Assembly (NCBI RefSeq): GCF_030295975.1
Contig: NZ_AP027364.1
Location: 62,001-126,000 of the forward strand
Direction of reading: 5' to 3'
DNA: 64,000 nt
From: Thalassotalea atypica
GTDB taxonomy: Bacteria > Pseudomonadota > Gammaproteobacteria > Enterobacterales > Alteromonadaceae
A model generated the notes under the pieces. It saw nothing but the letters and a program-made list of their open reading frames with translations. It did not search any database and had not been told where the DNA came from. Shown piece after piece: positions 1-8,951 of the stretch. The translations under genes were made by a program, and so were the position numbers. Position 1 is the stretch's first letter; each line of letters starts with the position of its first letter.

Positions 1-1
1 T

Positions 2-1114
2 AGTGAGCTAGATTACGGCATGCCGTTGAAAGTGCTGCAAACTAAAAATGAAGAACATGAAGTGGAACGTGTAGTGGGTGAGCTCATTGGTCATCGATTC
101 TTAAATAAAACTCATTACAAAGATTATGCAGTACTTTATCGCGGCAACCATCAGTCAAGGTTACTTGAAAAAGCGTTAACCACTAACCGTATTCCTTATA
201 AAATCAGTGGTGGTACTTCGTTCTTTTCTCGAGCAGAAATCAAAGACGTGATGGCCTATTTACGTGTGCTAGTAAATCCTGATGATGATAATGCGTTTTT
301 GCGAATCGTTAATGTGCCACGCCGTGAACTTGGTCCTGCCACGCTGGAAAAGTTGGGTAATTACGCCAACAAGCGAAAAATAAGTATGTTTGCTGCAAGT
401 TTTGAATTAGGTTTAGAACAGACATTGACTGGACGCGCCTTGGTCAATGTACAAAAATTCACCCGTTGGCTTGTTGAAACTGCCGATCATGCCGAACGTG
501 GGGAAACGCCTTCAGTATTGCGTAAAATGATCCGCGACATTAACTATGAAGACTGGTTATACGATACTTCGCCTAGCGGTAAAGCTGCTGAAATGCGCAT
601 GAAAAATGTCACCGAATTATTCAGTTGGGTCACGCAAATGTTAGAAGGTGACGACATGGAAGAACCGATGACACTGGCGCAAGTAGTTACGCGCTTAACT
701 CTACGTGACATGATGGAGCGAAACGAAGAAGAAGAATTCTCTGATCAAGTGCAATTGATGACCCTGCACGCATCAAAGGGACTTGAGTTTCCGTATGTGT
801 TTTTAATAGGCATGGAAGAGGGGTTATTACCCCATCAAACCAGTGTCGATGAAGGCAATGTCGATGAAGAGCGCCGATTAGCCTATGTAGGTATCACCCG
901 CGCACAACGTGAGATGTTTTTCACCTACGCTAAAGAGCGTAGACAGTTTGGTGAGTTGGCACGTACTGAACCTAGCCGTTTTTTGCATGAATTACCTCAA
1001 GACGATCTAATGTGGGAAAATGATCGACCGCAAAAATCTCATGAAGAAAAGAAACAAACGGCACAAAAAGGTGTTGCTAACCTACGAGAAATGTTGAAAA
1101 AGAAAGACGGTTAA
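2..1114 (+). CDS. rep: ATP-dependent DNA helicase Rep, C-terminal part (partial)
   Basis: The reading frame is open from base 2, so the gene enters from the left edge; the first ATG at 20 is internal. The visible 370 or so residues align by memory with the C-terminal half of E. coli Rep, a 3'-5' SF1A helicase that helps replication forks past bound proteins. Landmarks: [30 protein letters not shown], the motif V segment [14 protein letters not shown] (residues about 245-260) and motif [10 protein letters not shown] (about 290). The tail is lysine-rich and ends MLKKKDG, as in Rep rather than UvrD. A 13-bp inverted repeat follows the stop. Identity is very secure; the Walker A half lies outside the window. 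Confidence 0.96.
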   Translation, partial: SELDYGMPLKVLQTKNEEHEVERVVGELIGHRFLNKTHYKDYAVLYRGNHQSRLLEKALTTNRIPYKISGGTSFFSRAEIKDVMAYLRVLVNPDDDNAFLRIVNVPRRELGPATLEKLGNYANKRKISMFAASFELGLEQTLTGRALVNVQKFTRWLVETADHAERGETPSVLRKMIRDINYEDWLYDTSPSGKAAEMRMKNVTELFSWVTQMLEGDDMEEPMTLAQVVTRLTLRDMMERNEEEEFSDQVQLMTLHASKGLEFPYVFLIGMEEGLLPHQTSVDEGNVDEERRLAYVGITRAQREMFFTYAKERRQFGELARTEPSRFLHELPQDDLMWENDRPQKSHEEKKQTAQKGVANLREMLKKKDG

Positions 1115-1139
1115 TCATCAATTACTCATCGTAGCTTGT

Positions 1140-1175
1140 ATCAGATCTTTATGCTATGTCGTATAAAGATCTGAT
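1140..1175. terminator. Perfect 13-bp inverted repeat between convergent genes
   Basis: The arms ATCAGATCTTTAT (1140-1152) and ATAAAGATCTGAT (1163-1175) are exact reverse complements around a 10-nt loop. It sits between rep (rightward) and the CBS gene (leftward), where a shared terminator is expected. Neither side has a clear T tract, so it is not a textbook intrinsic terminator; a protein-binding palindrome or an RNA stabilising hairpin are alternatives. Confidence 0.5.
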
Positions 1176-1194
1176 CGGTAAACTGAAAAGACTA

Positions 1195-1605
1195 TTATTC
1201 AAATTGATCGTGTTCAAATGCGTTAAGCAGTAATTCTTTATAGCCAACCAGTCCGAGAATTTCTTCTGAATCTATCACCGGTGCACAAGACAAACCAAAT
1301 TTTTCAAACAGACGAGCACAGTAACGTACATCCATTTGAGGTGGTACAGAGACCACTGGCTTGGACATAATTTCGTATATGTTGACCCTATCTAGTGAGC
1401 GATCTTTGGCTAATACATGCTTGGCGATATCCGCGAGTAATACAATACCATAGGCGTCATGTTCATTCCGCTTTTCAACAATAACCACACTGGTATTTTG
1501 CTCTTTCATGGCTGTTAGCGCGTCTCTCACTGTTTTCATGCCATCGAGCATGACAAAGCCTTCAGTCATCACTTCTTGTGCTTTGATTTGTACTTTACTG
1601 TTCAC
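1195..1605 (-). CDS. CBS domain-pair protein
   Basis: This 136-aa soluble protein is essentially two CBS modules (about residues 10-65 and 75-130), the fold that usually binds adenosine nucleotides and gates an attached or partner protein. The N-terminus reads AQEVMTEGFVMLDGMKTV and the second repeat contains IMSKPVVSVPPQMDVR, both typical CBS openings. It starts with GTG at 1605, overlapping the TGA of the PII-like gene by four bases (GTGA) with GGAG upstream, so translation is probably coupled. It is the last gene of a four-gene leftward cassette with PII-like and two DUF1538 membrane proteins. Inference: an energy-state sensor for that transporter. Confidence 0.85.
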   Translation of the reverse strand: MNSKVQIKAQEVMTEGFVMLDGMKTVRDALTAMKEQNTSVVIVEKRNEHDAYGIVLLADIAKHVLAKDRSLDRVNIYEIMSKPVVSVPPQMDVRYCARLFEKFGLSCAPVIDSEEILGLVGYKELLLNAFEHDQFE

Positions 1606-1952
1606 AGTTCATTCTCCACTGCTGACGTTAATTGGCTTATTTGGTGGCTAATACCAACAGCGTCTTCAACGTCAAGTTGAAACGCAATACCGGTACCGGG
1701 CTTTTCCTCAAATTTACCGACACGGGCAATTTCTTCTAAAATATGGCGACTTAAATGTTCTTCTACTAAAAATAACAGCACATCCCGTTGAGTCTCTAAG
1801 CTCAGACCAAAAAAAGTCTTCGATTGATTCAACCCTTCACCGCGGGCGTTATTGATGACAGTGGCACCAGTAGCTCCGGCTTTTCTAGCGGATTTCATCA
1901 CGTCATCAGTGGCGCTGTTTTCAACGAACACAATGATCATTTTAAAATGCAT
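1602..1952 (-). CDS. PII-like nitrogen-regulator-family signalling protein
   Basis: The start chosen is ATG at 1952, preceded by GGAG about 7 nt upstream; an open frame extends further (to 2084) but that part lies inside the DUF1538 gene. The 116-aa product has the PII pattern: MIIVFVENSATDDVMKSA, then AGATGATVI.NARGEG, then a T-loop-like stretch and a C-terminal strand. PII proteins are trimers that bind ATP/ADP and effectors and control transporters or enzymes by docking the T-loop. No uridylylated tyrosine segment like that of GlnB is evident, so it is a divergent PII. It sits 19 nt after the DUF1538 gene and overlaps the CBS gene. Probable target: the DUF1538 pair. Confidence 0.85.
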   Translation of the reverse strand: MHFKMIIVFVENSATDDVMKSARKAGATGATVINNARGEGLNQSKTFFGLSLETQRDVLLFLVEEHLSRHILEEIARVGKFEEKPGTGIAFQLDVEDAVGISHQISQLTSAVENEL

Positions 1953-1971
1953 GTAATTTTCTCCAAGCGAT

Positions 1972-2778
1972 TCATGTTGAATGTTTTTTACTTCTGTTTG
2001 TTCGCCACTCTGACAGTTGAGCATACGCCATAACTGACATAATAGGGAATAGGCTGGCAAACGCGATGAGTCCAAATCCATCAATCAGTGGACTTCTCCC
2101 TGGTACGGTCTCCGCTAGACCTAAGCCTAATGCGGCGACAAGCGGGACAGTAACCGTTGACGTTGTAACGCCGCCCGAATCATAAGCGAGAGGTATGATC
2201 AATTTAGGGGCAAACATGGTTTGAATGACTACTACCACATAACCCACCATAATATACCAATGAATAGGATCGCCAACTACAATACGGTAACAACCTAAGG
2301 AAATACCTACAGCAACCCCAAGAGCGACAGAAATTCGTAATCCCCATATGCCAATAGAACCACCTGATACTTCATTGGCCTTAATAGCAACAGCAATTAA
2401 AGAAGGCTCAGCGATGGTGGTACTAAGGCCAATCAAAAACGCAAATAAGTATACCCAGCTATAATCTTGCCAATGTAAATCTGCGGCGGCTTCTGCGGCA
2501 CTTACCGCTTCTGAAGCGCCACTGATAAATACCGGATCAGTTAGTTGCTGCGCCATCAATTTACCTAGGGGAAATAGTGCCCACTCTAGGCCGATCAAGA
2601 AAAAAGATAGCCCGACTAGTACCCAAATAAACCCAGCAACGACTTTGGCAAAGTTAGGTAGTGGTTTGCGAATGACGGCAAATTGAAAGCCAAATAATAT
2701 CGCGGCTATGGGAAGTACGTCAGTAACAGTAGCGACCATTGTCGACCAAATTTGAGTAATCATATCTAGCATTGTCAT
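1972..2778 (-). CDS. DUF1538 integral membrane protein (second copy)
   Basis: The 268-aa protein is very hydrophobic with about six or seven membrane segments. It shares with its upstream neighbour the family signatures [11 protein letters not shown] near residue 120 and [20 protein letters not shown] near 200, followed by [17 protein letters not shown]. These match DUF1538, a membrane family without an established substrate; the conserved Gly/Ser/Thr-rich segment looks like a transport path. Its ATG overlaps the stop of the upstream DUF1538 gene (ATGA at 2775-2778), so the two are translated together and may form a heterodimer. A charged tail ([10 protein letters not shown]) ends the protein. 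PII-like and CBS genes follow in the operon. Confidence 0.85.
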   Translation of the reverse strand: MTMLDMITQIWSTMVATVTDVLPIAAILFGFQFAVIRKPLPNFAKVVAGFIWVLVGLSFFLIGLEWALFPLGKLMAQQLTDPVFISGASEAVSAAEAAADLHWQDYSWVYLFAFLIGLSTTIAEPSLIAVAIKANEVSGGSIGIWGLRISVALGVAVGISLGCYRIVVGDPIHWYIMVGYVVVVIQTMFAPKLIIPLAYDSGGVTTSTVTVPLVAALGLGLAETVPGRSPLIDGFGLIAFASLFPIMSVMAYAQLSEWRTNRSKKHST

Positions 2779-3512
2779 AGCATCACCATGCCGTAAGCCA
2801 TGACAAATATCATCGGTGTGAGGGAGGCCAGGGCTATCAAGCCAAAACCATCAATCATCGGATTTCGGCCACTTATTGAAGAGGCTAATCCAACTCCTAA
2901 GGCCGTGACTAGCGGGACCGTGATGGTCGAGGTGGTTACACCGCCAGAGTCATAGGCGATGCCAATGATTTCAACGGGAGCAAATATAGTCATGATGACC
3001 ACGAGTACGTACCCGCCAATAATCAGCCATTGGATTGGCCAACCTTTTAAAATTCTAAATACGCCTAAAACAATAGCAAAACCAACAGAGAAAGCGACGG
3101 TCAAACGTAATCCTGATGCGTAACTGGCCATGGCTTGATCACTTGATGCAATCATATTGCCATTGGCAGCCACTTTCGCCGCTTCTGCAGCTACCGCGAT
3201 CAAGGCTGGTTCAGCAACGGTGGTGCCAAAGCCTAAGGCAAAAGCAAATAGTAACAGCCAAGCAACACTGCCTTTTTGAGCAAATGCGTGGGCCATGGAT
3301 TCGCCAATGGGAAACAAACCTTGCTCCAATCCATGAATAAAAAAGGTGAGGCCAAGTAAAACAAAGAAGACACCAATGACTAATTGGTCTAGATTAGGTA
3401 AAGGTTGTTGGATAATGACTAGCTGAAAAAAGAGTATAACCAGCACAATCGGAGCTAAATCTCTTATGCTATCGATCATAAACTTAGCTAACTTTTTAAG
3501 CGTTTCAAACAA
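2775..3512 (-). CDS. DUF1538 integral membrane protein (first copy)
   Basis: This 245-aa protein is the first gene of the cassette. It is clearly homologous to the next gene: [39 protein letters not shown], and [20 protein letters not shown] appear in the same order. The likely start is TTG at 3512 with a weak GGAA upstream; an ATG at 3479 is the fallback and would only remove an amphipathic N-terminal stretch. The upstream gap (3513-3659) is AT-rich and must hold the cassette promoter. Function is unknown; paired DUF1538 proteins with PII and CBS partners suggest a nucleotide-controlled ion or solute transporter (inference). Confidence 0.82.
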   Translation of the reverse strand: MFETLKKLAKFMIDSIRDLAPIVLVILFFQLVIIQQPLPNLDQLVIGVFFVLLGLTFFIHGLEQGLFPIGESMAHAFAQKGSVAWLLLFAFALGFGTTVAEPALIAVAAEAAKVAANGNMIASSDQAMASYASGLRLTVAFSVGFAIVLGVFRILKGWPIQWLIIGGYVLVVIMTIFAPVEIIGIAYDSGGVTTSTITVPLVTALGVGLASSISGRNPMIDGFGLIALASLTPMIFVMAYGMVML

Positions 3513-3659
3513 TGTTAGTTCCGTTAATGTGATTGTTGTTTAAGTATATGAACTACAAATTATATTACATTGATTTAAAACAAATTTAACCGTTCATTAT
3601 TAACGTGTTTTAGACAAGATATTGTGGCCAAATCTCTACAATTTGGCGCGTCGGTTTAG

Positions 3660-5294
3660 CTATTTTATTGCTTTAAAAAGACAAAACAAGGCGGAAAGTG
3701 CTCCTGCAGCCATTAGTGTGTGATGAGACGAATCAATCAACAAAGCAAAGGTGATGACAAAGCCAGCGGCCAGTACACCATAAACAAGCTTCTTGTTTTG
3801 GGCACTTTGCTCTTGGTGTATTTTTTTGAGTAATTGCGCTTGCTGAAATTGCGCTTCTTTGCCGGCACTTAGATAGTCATAGACTAGATCTGGGATTTCA
3901 GGCAACTTCTCATTCCAAAACGGCACATTCTCTTTAACTTTATTAAGAATCGCCTTAACGCCCATTTGCTCTTTGACCCATTCTTCTAAGAAAGGTTTGG
4001 CGGTTTGCCATAAGTCCAGTTGAGGATAAAGCTGACGCCCAAGCCCTTCAATATACAACAAGGTTTTTTGCAGTAACACTAGCTGGGGCTGTACTTGCAT
4101 ATCAAAGCGTCTGGCTGTATTAAACAAATTGATCAATACTTGCCCAAAAGATATTTCCGACAGTGGTTTATTAAAAATGGGCTCACAAACGGTACGAATA
4201 GCAAATTCAAACTCATCGACATTTGTACCACGTGGTACCCACTCAGAGTCGACATGTAGCTGCGCGACCTTGCGGTAATCACGGTTGAAAAACGCAACAA
4301 AATTTTCCGCTAAATAGCGTTTATCTTCTTTGTTTAACGTGCCTACAATACCGCAATCAATGGCAATCCATGTTGGATCTGCTGGATTGGTTGCATCAAC
4401 AAAGACATTACCTGGATGCATGTCTGCGTGAAAGAAACTGTCGCGAAAGACTTGCGTGAAGAATACTTCGACACCGCGCTCGGCAAGTAATTTCATGTTG
4501 ACACCCAGTGAGTTTAAGGTGTCAATTTCACCAACGCCAATGCCATAAATACGTTCCATGACCAGTACGTTTTTAAAGGAGTATTGGCTATGAATTTCGG
4601 GTACATATAAGGCATGATCTTTCTCACTACCCTGTGAAAAGTTACGCTTTAGTTGGATAGCATTGGCTGCTTCACGGTTCAAGTCAAGCTCGTCTAAAAT
4701 GGTTTTCCGATATTCTTTGACAACTTCAATAGGGCGAAGACGTTTACCTTCTTTTAGCCATCTCGCCACAATAGCTGCAAACATTTGCATGACATCAAGA
4801 TCAGCATGGATGATTTTTTCGATCCCTGGCCTTAATACCTTAATAACGACATTTTGCTGCTGTTCTTCGGTTAACAGTGTTGCAGTATGTACTTGTGCGA
4901 TAGACGCTGATGCCAAGGGGACGGTGTCAAAGTCAGTAAAGTGATGTTCAAAAGCGTCATTGCCCATTGCTTGACGAATTTGTTGCTCGGCGACATTGCC
5001 AGCAAAAGGCGTGACTTTATCTTGTAAAATCGCTAATTCTTCAGCGTATTCATCAGGCAATAAATCTCGGCGTGTTGACAGCATTTGGCCAAATTTTATG
5101 AACACTGGACCGAGGGATTCGATGGCTAGCTTAAGTCGTTTAGCTTTGGACTTATCTTTATGTTGGTTACGTAACCAAAACAAACTGTAGCGAGCCAATT
5201 TTGCATACCACGGTAAAGCTTTTTTAGGGATTAACTCATCTAAGCCGAACTGCAAAAAGGTTTTGACTATTTTATATAAACGTCTGATACGCAC
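3660..5294 (-). CDS. ubiB: Ubiquinone biosynthesis accessory kinase-like protein UbiB
   Basis: The 544-aa product is a member of the UbiB/ADCK atypical kinase family needed for coenzyme Q synthesis. Visible hallmarks are the KxGQ segment [16 protein letters not shown] (about residues 65-80), the alanine-rich nucleotide loop ASASIAQVH (about 127-135), [13 protein letters not shown] (about 288-300) and the following IAIDCGIVG in place of a kinase DFG. Two closely spaced hydrophobic segments at the C-terminus (about 497-540) anchor it in the inner membrane. It starts with GTG at 5294, 5 nt after ubiJ, the third gene of ubiE-ubiJ-ubiB. Length and order match E. coli. No Tat genes follow, unlike E. 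coli. Confidence 0.97.
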   Translation of the reverse strand: MRIRRLYKIVKTFLQFGLDELIPKKALPWYAKLARYSLFWLRNQHKDKSKAKRLKLAIESLGPVFIKFGQMLSTRRDLLPDEYAEELAILQDKVTPFAGNVAEQQIRQAMGNDAFEHHFTDFDTVPLASASIAQVHTATLLTEEQQQNVVIKVLRPGIEKIIHADLDVMQMFAAIVARWLKEGKRLRPIEVVKEYRKTILDELDLNREAANAIQLKRNFSQGSEKDHALYVPEIHSQYSFKNVLVMERIYGIGVGEIDTLNSLGVNMKLLAERGVEVFFTQVFRDSFFHADMHPGNVFVDATNPADPTWIAIDCGIVGTLNKEDKRYLAENFVAFFNRDYRKVAQLHVDSEWVPRGTNVDEFEFAIRTVCEPIFNKPLSEISFGQVLINLFNTARRFDMQVQPQLVLLQKTLLYIEGLGRQLYPQLDLWQTAKPFLEEWVKEQMGVKAILNKVKENVPFWNEKLPEIPDLVYDYLSAGKEAQFQQAQLLKKIHQEQSAQNKKLVYGVLAAGFVITFALLIDSSHHTLMAAGALSALFCLFKAIK

Positions 5295-5299
5295 AGTGA

Positions 5300-5959
5300 T
5301 TAACCTTCTTTGAATATACGTTGATGAATGTGTTCGAGCTTGTCAGAAAAAGCCGAAAAATGTTGCTCTATATCTTGGTATTTGTGATTGATCGCTTTGA
5401 CATCTTTAGCAAAATTATCAATTTCTAACCTTGTGACAAGCCATTTTTTTTCATAAACAAGATATTCGCTGGCGTCACTACTGATTTGGCTTTGGGCAAA
5501 TTTCACTTTTTTATCAACGCTTTTGAATAGTGTTAACAGCTTGTGGGTAGCGATATCACCAATGTGTTTTTCCAACTCACTAGGCCAATCAATGTTAAGA
5601 GTCTCAAAAATGCTGGCGAACTGTTGTGCAACCTTAATATCGCCCGTGATATCTAACTGATTATCTTTGATTAACTGGGTAAGCTGTTGTTCTGTTTTTA
5701 GTTGCACCAGTGTTTTTACGCTGGTGGTAATTTTACAATCATAACCATCGTCATCAAGTGTTGGACTCGAGACCACAAGCTGCTGTTCGTGAACCGTCAA
5801 ACAAAGTACCGCGTTTAATTCACTCAATTCAATCGCCAGTGACTTGTTGGTCAAAGGGGTTAGTGCCGACGCTGACTGATTGCTGAGCTTTAACGCTTGA
5901 TTCAATATCAGCTCGATGGTCGAGCTCAGCAGTTGAATGTGCATAAATTGTCGTAGCAT
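5300..5959 (-). CDS. ubiJ: Ubiquinone biosynthesis accessory factor UbiJ
   Basis: The 219-aa protein has an SCP2-like lipid-binding N-terminal half (about residues 10-120; [19 protein letters not shown] and the [16 protein letters not shown] segment) and a helical C-terminal half ending in a coiled coil ([16 protein letters not shown] onward). UbiJ binds quinone intermediates and scaffolds the cytosolic Ubi complex together with UbiK. The gene lies 6 nt after ubiE and 5 nt before ubiB, so the three form one operon. ATG at 5959 is used. Sequence divergence in this family is high, but position and domain plan make the call firm. Confidence 0.93.
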   Translation of the reverse strand: MLRQFMHIQLLSSTIELILNQALKLSNQSASALTPLTNKSLAIELSELNAVLCLTVHEQQLVVSSPTLDDDGYDCKITTSVKTLVQLKTEQQLTQLIKDNQLDITGDIKVAQQFASIFETLNIDWPSELEKHIGDIATHKLLTLFKSVDKKVKFAQSQISSDASEYLVYEKKWLVTRLEIDNFAKDVKAINHKYQDIEQHFSAFSDKLEHIHQRIFKEG

Positions 5960-5965
5960 AGCTTG

Positions 5966-6742
5966 TTAAAACTTATAGCCTTTATGCAAGGCAACCACAC
6001 CACCGGTTAAATTGTGATAGGTAGTTTGTTCAAAACCCACCGCTTCCATCATTGACTTCAAAGTTTCTTGGTCTGGATGCATGCGGATAGACTCAGCCAG
6101 ATACTGATAACTGTCGCCATCTTTCGCGATAACTTCACCCATTTTCGGTAAAATATTAAACGAATAAAAATCGTAGGCTTTGTTCAATAACTCGTGCTCA
6201 GGCTTGGAAAACTCTAACACCAACAATCGACCACCAGGCTTTAACACTCGAAAAATTGAAGCTAATGCTTTGTCTTTGTCAGTAACATTTCTTAAGCCAA
6301 AGGCGATGGTAACAATATCAAAAGTATTATCATCAAATGGTAAGTATTCAGCGTTGGCTTGCACGTATTCGATGTTTTGTACTAAGCCTTTGTTGCGCAG
6401 TTTTTCTCGACCTACGTTAAGCATAGAACTGTTAATGTCGGCCAAGATTACCTTACCTTCACGGCCTACTAGCTGTGAAAAACGAGCGGTTAAGTCACCG
6501 GTTCCGCCGGCCAAGTCGAGTATTTTATTGCCCGGACGAACGCCGCTGGCATCTATGGTAAAACGCTTCCATAAACGATGAATACCAAAAGACATAAGAT
6601 CGTTCATGATGTCATATTGTTGGGCTACAGAGTGAAATACGCCTGCAACCATTGACGCTTTGTCTTTAGACTCTACGGTTTTAAAGCCAAAATGGGTGGT
6701 GTTCTCTTGATCTTGTTGCGTGTTTTGTTCTGAATCTGACAT
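5966..6742 (-). CDS. ubiE: Ubiquinone/menaquinone methyltransferase UbiE
   Basis: UbiE is the SAM-dependent C-methyltransferase of ubiquinone and menaquinone synthesis. The product carries the SAM motif [16 protein letters not shown], the acidic [52 protein letters not shown] and the C-terminal VALHKGYKF, all near-identical to E. coli UbiE. I use ATG at 6742 (258 aa, E. coli 251); an upstream TTG at 6763 would add seven residues and cannot be excluded. First gene of the leftward ubi operon; the promoter must lie in 6743-6926, shared with a divergent thioesterase gene. Confidence 0.97.
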   Translation of the reverse strand: MSDSEQNTQQDQENTTHFGFKTVESKDKASMVAGVFHSVAQQYDIMNDLMSFGIHRLWKRFTIDASGVRPGNKILDLAGGTGDLTARFSQLVGREGKVILADINSSMLNVGREKLRNKGLVQNIEYVQANAEYLPFDDNTFDIVTIAFGLRNVTDKDKALASIFRVLKPGGRLLVLEFSKPEHELLNKAYDFYSFNILPKMGEVIAKDGDSYQYLAESIRMHPDQETLKSMMEAVGFEQTTYHNLTGGVVALHKGYKF

Positions 6743-6926
6743 TAGACATTCACTTATCTTCAATAATGCTCGCTAGTTTACTGTAACTGCCTATTAAAAT
6801 CAGCACCATAATTTAAGTAAAATCGATATAACCGCGCTATATCAAATAAATAGTTTGAATGTATTTCTGAGGGATAGATAAGTTGTTGCTACACTTAACT
6901 TATATTGTTGTATTTGGGAGACGTAA

Positions 6927-7328
6927 GTGAGCAGTAATAATCAGCCTTGGACGTTTTATGGACGTCGCTTAGTGCAAACCGGTAATTTAAACCATAACGA
7001 CACATTGTTTGGTGGCACGATGATGTCGTGGATTGATGAAGAGATTTATATTTATGCCAAATGCCAACTTGGCAACCAAGATGACATGACCATGGTTACT
7101 GCACGTTTTGGTGAAATCAATTTCAGATCGCCCGCCCATAAAGGAAATATTATTGAATTTGGCATGAAAACCACAATGTTAGGGAGAACTTCTATCACGG
7201 TTGATGTCTTAGTAAGGAACAAGTCTACACACAGCATTATTTGTGAAGTGAATGATGTTACTTTTGTTTGTGTTGATCCTGAAACAATGGCACCTAAACC
7301 TCACGGAATAAAAGAATGCAAGCAGTAA
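6927..7328 (+). CDS. YciA-like acyl-CoA thioesterase (hotdog fold)
   Basis: The 133-aa protein matches the YciA/BFIT-type acyl-CoA thioesterases. The N-terminal part holds the catalytic hotdog signature LNHNDTLFGGTMMSWIDE with its Asn and Asp, then VTARFGEINFRSPAHKGNII and GRTSITVDVLV. Such enzymes hydrolyse acyl-CoA thioesters in the cytoplasm as trimers or hexamers. It starts with GTG at 6927, backed by GGGAG (6916-6920). It is transcribed away from ubiE. The following solute-binding gene begins 17 nt after its stop, so read-through is possible although the functions look unrelated. Confidence 0.9.
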   Translation: MSSNNQPWTFYGRRLVQTGNLNHNDTLFGGTMMSWIDEEIYIYAKCQLGNQDDMTMVTARFGEINFRSPAHKGNIIEFGMKTTMLGRTSITVDVLVRNKSTHSIICEVNDVTFVCVDPETMAPKPHGIKECKQ

Positions 7329-7345
7329 TGAGTGGTAAATAAAGA

Positions 7346-8095
7346 ATGATAAGAAGCGTCTGGGTTTTATGGTTTTGTTTTATCGGCTCGGTAATGGCCG
7401 AACCGGTGGACGTCATTACACCGACATTATTTAATTATTACACCGAAAACTATGCCCCGTTAAATTTCATTGAAAATGGCGAGGTAACCGGAGCTTCCGT
7501 AGAAGTATTAAAACTCATGTGGCAAGACATGGGAGTACCTGATCAGAAGATTCGTGTGATGCCATGGGCAAGGAGCTATAAAACAACCCTGATTAAACCA
7601 CTGTCTATGCTGTTTTCCATGGTCAAAACGCCAGAGCGTGAAAAGCATTTCAAATGGGTTGGGCCTATTTTTACTGATACTCATGTACTAATTTCTCGAT
7701 CTGATTTTACGGGCGAAATTAACTCGGTTGAAGATACGTTTAAGCACACAGTTGTCATTGTCAGGGACGACTTTTCTGAATTGGCGTTGATGAAGACGGC
7801 TTTTCCAGCCATCAACATGATCAAAGTGACGGACATGAGTCAGGCACTTAAGATGCTCGACTCCAAGCGCTCTGATTTGATGTTTGTAACTCATGAAGCG
7901 CTAGAGCGGTTGGTAATTAAAAATGGCATGAAACTAAGCAACTTTAAGCGGGTGTGGACAATAAGCGCCGATGAAAATTATTATGCATTTCATCATGGTA
8001 CGCCAGATCGGCTGATCAAACAGTTTCAACAATCCTTTGATAATGTTACAGCGCAGCGTCTAGAAATTCTTAAAAAGTATGGACTCAGCCCTTAA
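7346..8095 (+). CDS. Periplasmic solute-binding-like protein, family 3 (copy 1)
   Basis: The 249-aa protein has a signal peptide ending at VMA (about residue 18) and resembles the family 3 extracellular solute-binding fold used by amino-acid ABC transporters: the lobe 1 start ITPTLFNYYTENYAPLNFIE, then VTGASVEVLKLMW and a central VVIVRDDFSE before lobe 2 (LKMLDSKRSDLMFV). There is no permease or ATPase gene nearby, as is common for stand-alone members in Alteromonadales, which may act as sensors' ligand-binding partners or non-transport proteins. The next gene is a full-length paralog of the same length. Ligand unknown. Confidence 0.8.
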   Translation: MIRSVWVLWFCFIGSVMAEPVDVITPTLFNYYTENYAPLNFIENGEVTGASVEVLKLMWQDMGVPDQKIRVMPWARSYKTTLIKPLSMLFSMVKTPEREKHFKWVGPIFTDTHVLISRSDFTGEINSVEDTFKHTVVIVRDDFSELALMKTAFPAINMIKVTDMSQALKMLDSKRSDLMFVTHEALERLVIKNGMKLSNFKRVWTISADENYYAFHHGTPDRLIKQFQQSFDNVTAQRLEILKKYGLSP

Positions 8096-8191
8096 AATAG
8101 CTATGATGTAACACCTTGTTTACATGAGGCTAACACCTTGTGTAGTGTTTTCCAGTTTTATTGATACAGTAAATTTTCAGGTGTTTTTCTA

Positions 8192-8941
8192 ATGTGGAAA
8201 AAAGTCGCTTTTTGTTGGTGTTTTGTTTTTGGCTACGCATGTGCTGAGCCAATAGATACCATCACACCGACATTATTTACTTACTATACTGAAAGTTACG
8301 CTCCAGCAAATTACGTTGAAAATGATGTATTAACAGGGGCTTCAGTTGATACATTAAAGCTTATTTGGCGAGACATGGGGGTCGCTGAGCAAAGCATTAA
8401 AATGGTACCGTGGGCGAGAGGCTACCGTAATACTCTTAAGCAACCTTTGACTGTACTGTTCTCAATGATCAGAACGCCAGAGCGTGAAAATTTGTTTAAA
8501 TGGGTGGGGCCAATTTTTACTAATAGCCTCGCATTTATTTCATCCAGTGATTTTAATCATGATATCAATGATGTCAAAGATACCTTTGAATATACGGTAG
8601 TGACTGTCCGTGATGACGTCTCGGAATTTGAGTTGATTAAAACAGGGTTTCCAAAGCTCAAGATGTTCAGTGTGACTAAGTTAGATCAAGCCCTAAAAAT
8701 GATAAAATCTAAACGTGCGGATTTGATGTTACTGACCTATGAATCGTTACCCGCATTGGTGGTACAAAACGACATGAGTGAGTCTGAATTTAAGCGGGTG
8801 TGGACGTTAAGTGTTAACGGTAATTATTATGCTTTTAATCGTTCAACGCCGGATCGATTGATTAATCAATTTCAACAGGCCCTAGATAATGTCAGAGAAC
8901 AGCACATTAGCGTCTTAGAGCAACATGGACTATCTCTATAG
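8192..8941 (+). CDS. Periplasmic solute-binding-like protein, family 3 (copy 2)
   Basis: This 249-aa paralog of the preceding gene is identical to it at well over half of positions by eye, without gaps: ITPTLFTYYTESYAP, LTGASVDTLKLIWRDMGV, LFSMIRTPEREN, FKWVGPIFT and the C-terminal TPDRLINQFQQALDNV. A signal peptide ends at CAEP (about residue 19). The 96-nt gap has no obvious terminator, so co-transcription is possible. Differences cluster around the cleft-facing middle segment (SSDFNHDIN versus SRSDFTGEIN), which could mean different ligands after duplication (inference). Confidence 0.8.
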   Translation: MWKKVAFCWCFVFGYACAEPIDTITPTLFTYYTESYAPANYVENDVLTGASVDTLKLIWRDMGVAEQSIKMVPWARGYRNTLKQPLTVLFSMIRTPERENLFKWVGPIFTNSLAFISSSDFNHDINDVKDTFEYTVVTVRDDVSEFELIKTGFPKLKMFSVTKLDQALKMIKSKRADLMLLTYESLPALVVQNDMSESEFKRVWTLSVNGNYYAFNRSTPDRLINQFQQALDNVREQHISVLEQHGLSL

Positions 8942-8951
8942 GTTGGCTGCT

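Noticed and set aside
1953-2084. N-terminal extension of the PII-like frame
   Set aside because: It overlaps the end of the DUF1538 gene and lacks PII features; ATG at 1952 has a good ribosome site.
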